Source of the DNA: CAVZLD01 sp964522605
GTDB taxonomy: Bacteria; Planctomycetota; Planctomycetia; Pirellulales; Pirellulaceae
Assembly (NCBI GenBank): GCA_964522605.1
Contig: CAZFWV010000025.1
Location: forward strand, 1 to 39,412
Direction: 5' to 3'
Length of the DNA stretch: 39,412 bases
Part shown: positions 8,762 to 17,032 of the stretch, piece by piece
Layout of the letters: each line of letters starts with the position of its first letter
Position numbering within the stretch: the first letter of the stretch is position 1
Notes under the pieces: generated by a model
Databases searched by the model: none
The model's input: the letters and a program-made list of their open reading frames with translations, nothing else
Told to the model about the DNA's origin: nothing
Position numbers and translations under genes: made by a program

Positions 8762-9637
8762 GTGCGTATTCTGCATATCGGCGACATCGTCGGCAAACCA
8801 GGACGTCAGATTCTTCTGCAATCCCTGACCGCGTTGCGGCAGCAATACCAGCTCAACCTGGTCATCGCCAATGCCGAGAACGCCGCCGGGGGTTCAGGAC
8901 TGACTCCCGATATCTATGAAGAACTCCGTCGTGCGGGTGTCGACTGCATCACCATGGGAGATCATATCTACCGGCGGCGAGAAATTATCCCGATCCTCGA
9001 ACGCGAGGCCGCCATCGTTAAGCCGGCGAACTTCCCCCGCTCCGCTCCCGGTCGCGAATGGACGCTCGTTCAGGATGATCGGGGAATTTCAGTCGCGGTC
9101 TTCAGCCTGCTGGGGCGCGTCTTCATGCGGCCCGTCGACTGCCCCTGGCAGGCCGCAGACCGGGTCCTTCAGCAGATTCCGGCCGACGTGAAGATCCGCT
9201 GGCTCGATTTTCATGCCGAAGCGACCAGTGACATGCAGTTGATGGGCCGATATCTCGATGGACGCGTGACGGCGGTTCTCGGGACCCACACCCACGTGCC
9301 TACCGCTGACGAGCAGATTCTGCCCGGTGGGACCGCCTTTCAATGTGACATCGGGATGACCGGTCCACACGAAGGAATCCTCGGTCGTCGCGTCGACCGC
9401 GTCCTGGAAACCACAATTACTTTTCGCCCGACCCACTTCGAAGTCGCGACGCGCGATCTGCGTCTGCACGCAACGCTTGTCGAAGTGTGTCCCGAAACCG
9501 GCTGTGCCCGAAGCATTCAGCGGATTGTCGTCAACGAGCAGCAGGCGCACGACAGATTGGGCCAACCGCCGGTCGGCGTGATCAGGAATGCTAGCATGAC
9601 GCCGCGAAATGCTTCGAGTTCTGGACCTACTGAATAA
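8762..9637 (+). CDS. ymdB: YmdB-type metallophosphoesterase (TIGR00282 family)
   Basis: This 291-residue protein belongs to the YmdB family of binuclear-metal phosphodiesterases; the Bacillus member hydrolyses 2',3'-cyclic nucleotides and affects biofilm and RNA turnover. The family motifs are visible: Asp8 in HIGDIVGKPGR, Glu39-Asn40 in NAENAAGG, His68, His151 in DFHAEATSD, and His176/His178 in GTHTHVPTAD. The usual metal-bridging Asn67 (GNH) is Asp67 here (GDH), a conservative change. The GTG start at 8762 gives the canonical MRILHIGD beginning. About 25 residues at the C terminus go beyond the conserved core. The gene follows rny closely, suggesting a joint role in RNA metabolism. Confidence 0.92.
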   Translation: MRILHIGDIVGKPGRQILLQSLTALRQQYQLNLVIANAENAAGGSGLTPDIYEELRRAGVDCITMGDHIYRRREIIPILEREAAIVKPANFPRSAPGREWTLVQDDRGISVAVFSLLGRVFMRPVDCPWQAADRVLQQIPADVKIRWLDFHAEATSDMQLMGRYLDGRVTAVLGTHTHVPTADEQILPGGTAFQCDIGMTGPHEGILGRRVDRVLETTITFRPTHFEVATRDLRLHATLVEVCPETGCARSIQRIVVNEQQAHDRLGQPPVGVIRNASMTPRNASSSGPTE

Positions 9638-9812
9638 GCAATTTCGACACGAGCTGCCATCAGCTTGTCGCTGTCAACGTTTGGCTTGGCGTCGCATTGA
9701 CACCAAGATGTGGGTCCGTTAAAGTCCACCGCCGGAGCCGCGTTATGCACCCCGATTTCGTGCAGGATGCAGAAACGGCGCGTGCCGCATCAACCACGAG
9801 GATCAGCAGGAG

Positions 9813-10643
9813 GTGGAACCGATTCAAGGGATGGGCCGGACCGCTCTCCCAGAAAACCGGTCGAAACGCATGAACCGTCTTCACCTGCGTGAACACGACT
9901 CCAGTTTGTTGTCCGAATCATCGTCCCCATGGACCGAGCCCACGTTCGGTTGCGAGGAGGTCGGGCAACGCGATGCGACATTCTTCGTACCGCTGCATTA
10001 CGAACGGAATTATGCGTATCCGTTACTCGTCTGGTTGCCCAGTGGCGGACCGGCAGCGACGCAGTTGAAAAGCGTCATGCCGCACATCAGTTTGCGCAAT
10101 TATGTCGCAGCGACTCCCGGCGAGCGGACGCCGGAGGAGGAGTCGGTGCGTGCACGCTGGTCCCAGCAGGCAGACGGCATCGCCCAGGCAATGGATCGGG
10201 TTGAGGAATGCATTCAACTGGCGTGCCAGCGGTTCCACATTGCCGAACATCGTGTGTTTCTGGCGGGTTATGGGCATGGCGGGACCATGGCGTTACGCTT
10301 GGGTGTTGCCGCTCCCGAGCGATTTGCCGGCGTCGCATCGCTTGGTGGCGCATTCCCGCAGGGTCACTGTCCCCTGGCCTCGCTGCCGCGTGTCCGACGA
10401 CTGCCGGTGATGATTGCTCAGGGTCGCGACAGTCAGGATTACTCCATTCGGCATCTCTGTGATGACCTGCGTCTCTTTCACGTCGCCGGTATGTCGCTCA
10501 ATTTGCGGCAATATCCGTGCGGCGACGAACTCACGACGCAGATGCTGAGCGACCTGAATGTCTGGATGATGGGACTCGTGACCGGCAATGATGGCAGTGC
10601 CAGCATCGCAGGGGACGCGGGCGCCTACGACGATCGCAACTGA
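9813..10643 (+). CDS. Alpha/beta-hydrolase-like protein lacking catalytic Ser and His
   Basis: The 276-residue protein follows the phospholipase/carboxylesterase (EstB-like) pattern: PLLVWLPSGG near the oxyanion strand, a helix ending in HRVFLAG, the nucleophile elbow, PVMIAQGRDSQDY for the acid loop, and a final YPCGDELT in place of the His loop. The elbow reads GYGHGG, so the nucleophile position (residue 154) is Gly instead of Ser, and the expected His near the end is Asp238. Both catalytic residues are therefore missing, and the protein is probably a non-enzymatic binding or scaffold protein. The GTG at 9813 gives the longest form; the ATG at 9870 is equally possible. It lies upstream of the flagellar block and may or may not be part of it. 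Confidence 0.75.
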   Translation: MEPIQGMGRTALPENRSKRMNRLHLREHDSSLLSESSSPWTEPTFGCEEVGQRDATFFVPLHYERNYAYPLLVWLPSGGPAATQLKSVMPHISLRNYVAATPGERTPEEESVRARWSQQADGIAQAMDRVEECIQLACQRFHIAEHRVFLAGYGHGGTMALRLGVAAPERFAGVASLGGAFPQGHCPLASLPRVRRLPVMIAQGRDSQDYSIRHLCDDLRLFHVAGMSLNLRQYPCGDELTTQMLSDLNVWMMGLVTGNDGSASIAGDAGAYDDRN

Positions 10644-10690
10644 TCGGCCCGCCGTTCTCATTCTCCTTCGTTCATCCACTTGCGGTTTCG

Positions 10691-10815
10691 ACGACACACT
10701 GGCAAGCAAGCGCAGCGTGTCCGTAGGCCGCGTTTGGAAATACGAAAAACCGAGCTCTCCAGTGTGCCACTGGCTCTGCTAGTGTCGTTGCTACATCGAA
10801 AAACGACACTGGCAT
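10691..10815. repeat. Degenerate palindromic (REP-like) repeats
   Basis: ACGACACTGGCA occurs at 10691-10702 and again at 10804-10815, and the inverted form AGTGTCGT lies at 10781-10788. Between them CACTGGC and GCTAGTG (about 10769-10785) form a hairpin with a three-base loop and one G.U pair. The arrangement resembles short intergenic REP-type elements. The rest of the intergenic space 10644-11116 shows no recognisable gene. Confidence 0.6.
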
Positions 10816-11116
10816 AGCGCTTGCCATCCCGTTGACCAGTCCCACGAGGCCTTGCCGTTTGTTCGTTGCTGGCTCGGAGGAAGGTCCCGCATCCTGTTCC
10901 GCAACGCCTGCAAGACCAACACTTCGAAACGGCACGAGTTCCTGTGAGGTGTTTACGGGGTGAGTACGGTGTTTGCCGGCGTGGATCGCGTGCGTTGACA
11001 CAATTCGGGCTTTGCGATACAACTCCCCCGCCTTTCTTTGGCCTCTTGCGAGGCGTTGGCAACTCAGGAGGAGTTTTGCCGGCGAAACGGAGACCCCGCG
11101 TGCAAGGAGCACTACC

Positions 11117-11584
11117 GTGAACGCCATCCCATTCCGGCCGCAGGATGCTGCCGACGTTAACGACACGAACCTCTACGAACTGATTCAGGTTGTTTGTCTG
11201 ACGATGTCCCGCAAACTTCGTCGACAACACATCGCCTGTTGCGTCGAAGTGGATCGGCAACTCCGATTCCCACTGAACAGGCAGCGCGTCATCGAGATCC
11301 TGGAACAGATGATTGAAGATTCGCTGCGGGTGATGCCCGAGGGAGGGCAATTGGACTTGACCGCGGTGGTTTGTCCCCGCGGGTTGGAGATCGAAGTCGC
11401 CGATTCTGGCATCGGATTTGAGCCGACATTTGGGCTGCGATTGGTTGCCCAGTCGATGGGGGCGACCAGCGATCGACGCCGTGATCGTTCCCCGGAAATG
11501 CGGATCGACACGTTACGGTGTCCCCAGGGTGGCACGGCGCGGACGCTGTTTATTCCCTGGCCCGCGATGAAGGCAGCCGCCTGA
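11117..11584 (+). CDS. Stand-alone histidine-kinase-type ATPase domain protein
   Basis: The 155-residue protein is a single GHKL-type ATP-binding domain without a phospho-acceptor His domain, sensor or membrane segment. The pattern 'ILEQMIEDSLRVMPEGG' lines up with the N box, with Asp where the Mg-binding Asn normally stands. DSGIGF is a good G1 box. The G2 region (FGLRLVAQSMGA) is degenerate. The GTG at 11117 has AAGGAG eight bases upstream and is preferred to starts further up. It sits just ahead of fliF. Small ATPases of this type can be anti-sigma kinases (SpoIIAB/RsbW-like), so control of the FliA-type sigma factor is conceivable, but this is inference from position only. Confidence 0.65.
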   Translation: MNAIPFRPQDAADVNDTNLYELIQVVCLTMSRKLRRQHIACCVEVDRQLRFPLNRQRVIEILEQMIEDSLRVMPEGGQLDLTAVVCPRGLEIEVADSGIGFEPTFGLRLVAQSMGATSDRRRDRSPEMRIDTLRCPQGGTARTLFIPWPAMKAAA

Positions 11585-11639
11585 CGGACGAATCGAAGGC
11601 GGTGGCATACGTTTCCTGTACGAATGTGCGGATGGATGC

Positions 11640-13079
11640 ATGTTGGAGTTTCGGGAAGTTACGAGCCGATTGCGTGAAAACACGCAGCATTGGTCGCGCT
11701 GGTCGCGCTGGACGTTGTTCCTTGTGCCGATCGGCATTCTGGCAATAGGTCTCACGTGGTGGGCGCCGTCGCTGGAGAATTCAAGCGTCGACCTGATGGA
11801 CGGTCAGCCGCTGAGCGACGCGCAGCAGCGCTGCGTGATCAAAGCCCTGTCAAAAGCCAATCTCGACGGCTTCACGTTGGAGAATCGCTGTCTGTACGTG
11901 CCCGGCCGCGAGGTCACCCGCTACTTGCTGGCTTTGGCCGAACATGATGCGCTGCCCAAGAGCCTGCAGGAATCGACGCTCGACGCCGTTGAGACCCGCG
12001 GATTGTTCGAATCGAAAGCCGACTTTGAGGCTCGAATGCGCGTCGCGCGCGAGCGCGATTTAGCGGCGGCTATCTGCGAGATGGAGGGGATCCAAGATGC
12101 ATCGGTCCAATTCGATGAACTGGAGGAACGAGGACTGCAGAAGCGAAGAGTGATCTCGGCCTCGGTTGTCGTGCTGCCGGAACCGGGAAAGCCCCTGGAA
12201 TTTGCCCGGGTCGCCACGATCCGACGACTCGTTGCCGCGGCGAAAGCGGGTCTGGAACCGCAGGACGTCCATGTAACCGACCTCCGCAGTGGATCGACAA
12301 TTCCGGTCGACGACCCCGATGCCATCGCGCGGTATGCGGCGGAGGCTTGGCTGCAGCATAAGCAATCGCTGGAAACCTACTGGGAGGAGAAGCTCGAAAG
12401 TTCGCTGCGGTTTATTTCCCACGTCGAAGTGACCGTGGATGTTGAACTGCCCGGGCCTGACGCTCGGGATTCGTCGAGTTCCGACGAAAAGTCTGAGGCA
12501 GGAACACCATTTCCCATGCGCCCACAGGGACTGAATGTCCTGGTTGCGGTCCCTCGCAGCTACCTGCTCGACATCTGGGAAAAACGTCATCGCGGTGCGT
12601 CCGAGCGCCAGACAGGTCCCCCCCCGACCGAAAGTTTGAACCAGCTTCAAGCGGAAACAGCCGAACGCATTCAGCAGGCCGTCACCTCGCTGACCCGAAG
12701 TCGTTCCACCACCACTGAATCCAACGTGACCGTCACGACCTTCGATGATCTCAAACCAGCGACCAAGACGTGGTCCACGATTTGGTCACCGAAATGGACC
12801 GTCCGACAACAAATGGGAATGGCGATTGCCGCACTGGGCGTCATCGGGTTCGTGACCGCTCAATGGACAGGGCGCCGCCGCCGACGTCGGATGCCCGATC
12901 TGTGCGAGACCGCCATCGTCGATCCACCACTCGCCGAAGTCGGTGGTCCGTCGACGGTACCGATTCCATTTCCTGAAGTGGATGAGCAGCAATTGCGGGC
13001 GAACCTGACCGATCTCGTTCGAGAAGACCCGGAGCAGGCGGCGAAAATCTTGAATCAATGGATTGCACGAGCAGGGTGA
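11640..13079 (+). CDS. fliF: Flagellar MS-ring protein FliF
   Basis: FliF builds the inner-membrane MS ring that houses the export gate. The 479-residue protein is shorter than typical (about 530-570). It has a first membrane helix at about residues 25-42, a YscJ/FliF-type ring region (about 50-225, with DAVETRGLFESKADFE and VSASVVVLPEP-like stretches), a FliF C-terminal region with a reduced, Ser/Glu-rich middle, a second membrane helix at about 392-409, and a C-terminal tail LVREDPEQAAKILNQWI. That tail matches the FliG-binding end of canonical FliF, so the FliF-FliG contact is probably kept. It begins the structural run of the export locus and stops four bases before the likely fliG start. 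Confidence 0.9.
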   Translation: MLEFREVTSRLRENTQHWSRWSRWTLFLVPIGILAIGLTWWAPSLENSSVDLMDGQPLSDAQQRCVIKALSKANLDGFTLENRCLYVPGREVTRYLLALAEHDALPKSLQESTLDAVETRGLFESKADFEARMRVARERDLAAAICEMEGIQDASVQFDELEERGLQKRRVISASVVVLPEPGKPLEFARVATIRRLVAAAKAGLEPQDVHVTDLRSGSTIPVDDPDAIARYAAEAWLQHKQSLETYWEEKLESSLRFISHVEVTVDVELPGPDARDSSSSDEKSEAGTPFPMRPQGLNVLVAVPRSYLLDIWEKRHRGASERQTGPPPTESLNQLQAETAERIQQAVTSLTRSRSTTTESNVTVTTFDDLKPATKTWSTIWSPKWTVRQQMGMAIAALGVIGFVTAQWTGRRRRRRMPDLCETAIVDPPLAEVGGPSTVPIPFPEVDEQQLRANLTDLVREDPEQAAKILNQWIARAG

Positions 13080-13083
13080 AACC

Positions 13084-13770
13084 GTGGTTGAATTGTCCGA
13101 GGAGCTTCGAAGAGCAGCGGTCTTGGTGGCAAGTCTGGATCGTAAACTGGCGGACCAGTTACTCGATCAGATGGATTCCCAACAGGCGCAGACCGTCCGC
13201 TCGGCGGTTCTCACGTTGTCGCGGATCGAACCCGGCGAAGAACTTGCCGTGATCCGAGATTTCTTGCAGACGCAGGGCAAAGCCGTGGGAAATTGCGAAT
13301 CCATGGCGTCACGTTCGGTCACTCCCCTGCGAATCGATCGAGAGTCTCCGTCCGCGCGTCTGGAAGCGACCGCGAGTCCGCTCGATTCCGCCTCCGAGCG
13401 TTTGATTGCGGACTGCCTCTGCGACGAGTTACCTCAGACCATCGCGATCGCGTTAGGACAGTTGTCGACTCAACGGGCCTCGGAGGTGATTTCCCATTTG
13501 CCGGCTGCACTCCAGACGCAAGTGCTTGAGCGTCTCGTTGAAGATGTTCCCTCCGCGCCACCCCAGTCGCCGGAAATTCGAGAGGAATTTCAGCTTTGGC
13601 TGAATCATCAGATTGAACGATCATTGCATCGAGCGGAATTGGCAGCCCGATTGGCGGCTATCCTGGAGGCGACACACGCTGGGGCGCGCGAGTGCATTCT
13701 CGAAAACGTCAGTCAGACGGACTCGCGACTGGCCAAGGAACTCCAGCAGCGCCTGGCCGGCAGCGCGTAG
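13084..13770 (+). CDS. fliG: FliG-like motor switch protein without the C-terminal torque domain
   Basis: FliG links the MS ring to the rotor switch and carries the charged helix that meets MotA. This version has only 228 residues against about 330. It has a FliG N-terminal-type part (residues 5-65, RRAAVLVASLDRKLADQLL), a spacer, and a middle domain (105-155) with ELPQTIAIALGQLSTQRASEVISHLP; the usual EHPQ motif is ELPQ. It ends with RLAAILEATHAGARECILENVSQTDSRLAKELQQRL, the segment that normally precedes the MFxF hinge. Everything after it, including the torque helix, is missing, and no other frame downstream encodes it before fliN. The GTG at 13084 was chosen; a TTG at 13063 overlapping fliF is possible. 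Confidence 0.82.
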   Translation: MVELSEELRRAAVLVASLDRKLADQLLDQMDSQQAQTVRSAVLTLSRIEPGEELAVIRDFLQTQGKAVGNCESMASRSVTPLRIDRESPSARLEATASPLDSASERLIADCLCDELPQTIAIALGQLSTQRASEVISHLPAALQTQVLERLVEDVPSAPPQSPEIREEFQLWLNHQIERSLHRAELAARLAAILEATHAGARECILENVSQTDSRLAKELQQRLAGSA

Positions 13771-13831
13771 CCGCTGAAATTCCTCAAGTTGACCTTGTCA
13801 CCGGTCGCCGTTTCGAGGACAGTCCGCGCGA

Positions 13832-14386
13832 ATGCCGAAAGGACTTGCCCTCATGCGTACCCGTGCTGACGAATCTCGTGCGAGCGGACCGGTTGCATCG
13901 GAAGCCAGCGAGCGGATGCGGCCACGAGATCCGCTGATGCAGGGCGTCAGAGGAGACGCCCCATCCTGTGCAGAGTCCGTCGAGGACGCAGCCTGTTCCG
14001 ACGAGCTCGGTGATTCTCGGCAGGTTGCGGAGTTGGAGAAGGAAAGCCGCGCCCGAATTCCTGGTGCGGTGTGCGACGAAGACGGAGTCGTGACCGGCAG
14101 ATCATCGGAGGAACCGTTGGCGCGGCCATTTACATGGCGCGAATTGACCGGCGCTAGCGATCCGCTTCAGGTGAGTCTTCGTTTCGGGACCACTTGTCTG
14201 TCCGCGGACGGACTGCGCGGTTTGCGGACGGGAGCCGTCGTTCGGCTCGATCCCCCATTGGAAGAGCCGGTCGAGATCTTTGCCGGTCGGCAGTTGCTGG
14301 GTTACGGGAACGTTGTGCTGGTGGACGGCAAACTTGCGGTCCAGGTGACAGTTCGTCGTCAACCTAGCCGTCGGCAATCAGCCTGA
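13832..14386 (+). CDS. fliN: FliN/SpoA-domain switch or C-ring protein
   Basis: The last 75 residues or so form a SpoA (surface presentation of antigens) domain: LQVSLRFGTTCLSADGLRGL, GAVVRLDPPLEEPVEIFAGRQ, and LLGYGNVVLVDGKLAVQVT. This is the FliN/YscQ-type fold that builds the C ring or sorting platform. In front of it are about 100 charged, low-complexity residues rich in Glu, Ser and Arg with no recognised domain, so the 184-residue protein is longer than a bare FliN (about 130). The ATG at 13832 is used; the ATG at 13853, preceded by AAAGGA, is an alternative. No fliM lies beside it, so this may be the only SpoA protein of the locus. Confidence 0.82.
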   Translation: MPKGLALMRTRADESRASGPVASEASERMRPRDPLMQGVRGDAPSCAESVEDAACSDELGDSRQVAELEKESRARIPGAVCDEDGVVTGRSSEEPLARPFTWRELTGASDPLQVSLRFGTTCLSADGLRGLRTGAVVRLDPPLEEPVEIFAGRQLLGYGNVVLVDGKLAVQVTVRRQPSRRQSA

Positions 14387-14470
14387 GCAGCTCCCGGACG
14401 AGATGTTGTCAGCCGCCGCTCGAGAGAATCGGGTTTTAAAATGGGCTTTGGGCTCCAACAGGGGAGATTG

Positions 14471-15046
14471 ATGCGTGGTTTGTGGAATCAACGGACCGGG
14501 TATGGCTTGTTATGCTGGCTGATCCTGGCAAGTGTTCTTACGGCCGACGAACCCGCGCGGCCGGTCAATCCACCGTTCCGCGCAAGTCCCCCGGCGCGCC
14601 TTGCGGAGGGAAATCCGGCAGCGTTGCCCCTGGCACCTCCCCGTCAACCGACATCTGCCGTGAGTGAGCGACTGCCCGGTCGCACGTCGGCCATTCGAGT
14701 TGGTAGTCGTCTGGCCATCGTTCTCGGTGTGTTTGCTGCTGTGGTGCTCATTCAACGTTGGCTCACTGCACCCCGTCGCGCGGGTCTGCCTTCCGATGTC
14801 ATCCAAGTCTGCGGTCGGGTACCGCTCAATGCCCGACAGCGGCTGTTGCTCGTTCGCGTGGGTGAGCGGATGTTGATCCTGTTGGAATCACCGCAGGGGG
14901 TTGGCCGACTTGCGGAGATCACCGATCCCGCGGAAGTCGCTCGACTCGTGGACCGCACGTCTGCCGAGTCAATGGCGGCAAGCCCTTCACTCGCGGGGGA
15001 GCTGCTGAGTCAAATGGTTGTCCGAGAGGATGCGCGCAGGGTCTGA
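14471..15046 (+). CDS. fliO: FliO-like flagellar export protein
   Basis: FliO helps assemble the FliP export-gate ring. The 191-residue protein has a signal-type hydrophobic stretch near residues 13-26, a Pro/Ala-rich periplasmic segment, one transmembrane helix (about residues 75-94, RLAIVLGVFAAVVLIQRWL), and a small cytoplasmic domain with the FliO-like run VCGRVPLNARQRLLLVRVGERMLIL. This 'L..r..l.lv.vg.r.lll' pattern and the position directly before fliP support the call, since FliO is poorly conserved in sequence. The ATG at 14471, with GGGGAG five to six bases upstream, was preferred to the ATG at 14441. It is separated from fliP by one base. Confidence 0.82.
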   Translation: MRGLWNQRTGYGLLCWLILASVLTADEPARPVNPPFRASPPARLAEGNPAALPLAPPRQPTSAVSERLPGRTSAIRVGSRLAIVLGVFAAVVLIQRWLTAPRRAGLPSDVIQVCGRVPLNARQRLLLVRVGERMLILLESPQGVGRLAEITDPAEVARLVDRTSAESMAASPSLAGELLSQMVVREDARRV

Positions 15047-15047
15047 C

Positions 15048-15956
15048 ATGGTATATCCCTTGATCTTCCGGCCGCCCGGTTTCCGGGCCTCTCCCCTTCC
15101 AGGGCCGGATCGTGGTCCGCCGTTGCGATTCGTGACGCTGCTGCTGGCCGTCGTTTTGTGGGCTGGTGGGGAAAATGCCGCGTGGTGCCAAACGGCCGAT
15201 CCGGCGCCGAAGGCTTCGTCGCAGGTTGAAACGGAGGATGAGCCTCGACTAATGCAGTTCTTGTTCTCCGAAGGACGCGACTGGATTGCGGCGGAAAAAG
15301 GCTCTTCATCGCTGCGACTGGTCATCTCGATGGTGGCCCTCGGACTGATTCCCGCGCTCCTGTTGATGACAACCGCCTACGTTCGCATTGCGATTGTGCT
15401 GAGTTTACTGCGGCAAGCTCTCGGAGCACCCCAGGCACTGCCGATGCAGGTGACAACGTCACTCGCCTTGATTAGTACGGTCCTCGTAATGTGGCCGACG
15501 TGGCAGTCCGTGTACGACGAGACGATCGGCTGTTCCGCGGAAGTCCAAGCCGCACGCACCTTGGAAGAACAGTGGCAGGCGGGGATTCAGCCGATTCGTC
15601 AGTTCATGAGCCAGCAGATTGAAGCCACAGGCAATACGGATGACGTATGGCTGTTCCTCCGGCAACTGCCCGACGTGCAGACGGCGCCTACGACGTATGA
15701 CGAAGTTCCCTTACGAGCGCTCTTGCCGGCTTTCATGCTGAGTGAACTCAAGACCGCCTTTCTGATCGGCTTCCAGATTTATCTCCCGTTTCTGGTGATC
15801 GATCTTGTTGTTGCGGCGGTCACCACCGCAATGGGGATGTTCATGCTGCCTCCGACCATGATCTCGATGCCGCTCAAGTTGCTCTTGTTCGTGCTCGTTG
15901 ACGGATGGCATCTGTTGATTGGAATGCTTTTGGAGAGCTTCCGGGTCGTCACCTGA
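15048..15956 (+). CDS. fliP: Flagellar export gate protein FliP
   Basis: FliP forms the core ring of the export gate with FliQ and FliR. The 302-residue protein begins with a signal-like segment (residues 27-47) and a periplasmic stretch, then the FliP core: MTTAYVRIAIVLSLLRQALG near residue 108 and the strongly conserved FMLSELKTAFLIGFQIYLPF followed by LVIDLVVAAV, MGMFMLPP and LFVLVDGWHLL at the C terminus. No core element is missing. The ATG at 15048 lies one base after the fliO stop, so the genes are probably translationally coupled. Confidence 0.95.
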   Translation: MVYPLIFRPPGFRASPLPGPDRGPPLRFVTLLLAVVLWAGGENAAWCQTADPAPKASSQVETEDEPRLMQFLFSEGRDWIAAEKGSSSLRLVISMVALGLIPALLLMTTAYVRIAIVLSLLRQALGAPQALPMQVTTSLALISTVLVMWPTWQSVYDETIGCSAEVQAARTLEEQWQAGIQPIRQFMSQQIEATGNTDDVWLFLRQLPDVQTAPTTYDEVPLRALLPAFMLSELKTAFLIGFQIYLPFLVIDLVVAAVTTAMGMFMLPPTMISMPLKLLLFVLVDGWHLLIGMLLESFRVVT

Positions 15957-15980
15957 ATTTTCGTAGGGAGTCCCTGGAGA

Positions 15981-16244
15981 ATGACCGAGACCTTTGTGAT
16001 TGACCTGGCGAGGGAAGCGCTGCGGACCGCTTTGGTGCTGAGTGCCCCGGCATTGCTCACGGGGGCCGTTGTGGGCTTGGTGGTGGGGTTGCTGCAGGCG
16101 GTGACACAAGTCCATGATGCGACGCTGTCGTTTGCGCCCAAACTGGTGGCGATCCTCGCCGTCGTGGGCCTGTTGCTACCTTGGCTGATGCAGAGCCTCG
16201 TGCAGTATTCCACCGAGTTGTTTGCCCGCGTCCCGCACTGGTGA
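15981..16244 (+). CDS. fliQ: Flagellar export gate protein FliQ
   Basis: The 87-residue length and two membrane helices (about residues 18-40 and 52-72) match FliQ, which wraps the FliP-FliR core of the type III export gate. Typical features are ALRTALVLSAPALLTGAVVGLVVG, the LLQAVTQVHDATLSFAPK loop, and a second helix ending in P-W. It lies 24 bases after fliP and ends ten bases before fliR. Confidence 0.94.
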   Translation: MTETFVIDLAREALRTALVLSAPALLTGAVVGLVVGLLQAVTQVHDATLSFAPKLVAILAVVGLLLPWLMQSLVQYSTELFARVPHW

Positions 16245-16254
16245 AAATCTCCGC

Positions 16255-17028
16255 ATGCTGCAGATGGTGTTTCAATTCAGTTGTGTGCTTGCGCGACTCG
16301 TTCCCATGACCCTGCTTTGGCCGGGATTCACGGGACGCTTGGTTCCGCTTCGGATTCGCGTAGGTCTGACTTTGACTTCGGCATTCTGGATCACTGCGTT
16401 GCATCCGGGGATCGGCGTCTCGACTCCCGATGGCGGCCGCGAATGGGTTCGGGGCTGTGCGTATGAGCTGTTGCTGGGGACGGGGTTAGCCTTCGGCTTC
16501 TTCGTGTTACTTTGCGGTTTGCAGTTGGCCGGCAGTCTCATCGGACAACTGGCCGGACTCTCATGGAGCGATCTGGGGAATGCCGGAGACTTTGGCGGCG
16601 GTTCAGCCATCGATCGGTTCTTTTCCCTGCTGACGTTGGCCTCGTTTCTGGCCATGGATGGTCATCGTCGCGTCATTGGCACGTTGCTGGTCTGCTTTCA
16701 AATCGTGCCGCCCGGATCCCCACCACCCCAGGTCGATGTCGCAACGCTGATGGCAGAATTCCTGACGCGGAGCTTTCAACTGGGTTTTCGCGCCGCGGCA
16801 CCCATCGGTTTCTCGCTCCTGCTGGCCATGCTGGTGATGGGCCTGTTGGCCCGTGTGATTCCTCAACTCAACTCGATTGGTTTGGGATTGAGCGTGAATC
16901 TGATTCTGTTGCTCGGGATGAGTTGCCTGTCGCTAGGGACGGTGACTTGGATGTTCGAGCAACATGTGGCGGATGGACTCCATATTCTTACGCAGGTGCT
17001 GAGGGGCTCGGTGGTGCCGGGTTCGTAA
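16255..17028 (+). CDS. fliR: Flagellar export gate protein FliR
   Basis: The 257-residue protein is highly hydrophobic with about six membrane segments and follows the FliR pattern: an N-terminal 'VLARLVPMTLLWPGF' helix, RLVPLRIRVGLTL, GCAYELLLGTGLAFGF, AGSLIGQLAGLS, a FFSLLTLASFLAMDGHRRVIG segment, and AMLVMGLLARVIPQLNSIGLGL in the last third. FliR closes the FliPQR export gate at the base of the rod. The ATG at 16255 is the first plausible start after the fliQ stop at 16244; an ATG at 16264 is possible. flhB begins four bases after its stop. Confidence 0.93.
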   Translation: MLQMVFQFSCVLARLVPMTLLWPGFTGRLVPLRIRVGLTLTSAFWITALHPGIGVSTPDGGREWVRGCAYELLLGTGLAFGFFVLLCGLQLAGSLIGQLAGLSWSDLGNAGDFGGGSAIDRFFSLLTLASFLAMDGHRRVIGTLLVCFQIVPPGSPPPQVDVATLMAEFLTRSFQLGFRAAAPIGFSLLLAMLVMGLLARVIPQLNSIGLGLSVNLILLLGMSCLSLGTVTWMFEQHVADGLHILTQVLRGSVVPGS

Positions 17029-17032
17029 CTTC

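Noticed and set aside
12060..12650. 196-codon minus-strand open frame
   Set aside because: It is antisense to fliF, whose ring and FliG-binding motifs are on the plus strand.
13771..13831. Search for a frameshifted FliG C-terminal domain
   Set aside because: None of the three plus-strand frames after the fliG stop shows the MFxF or charged-helix pattern; FliN follows directly.
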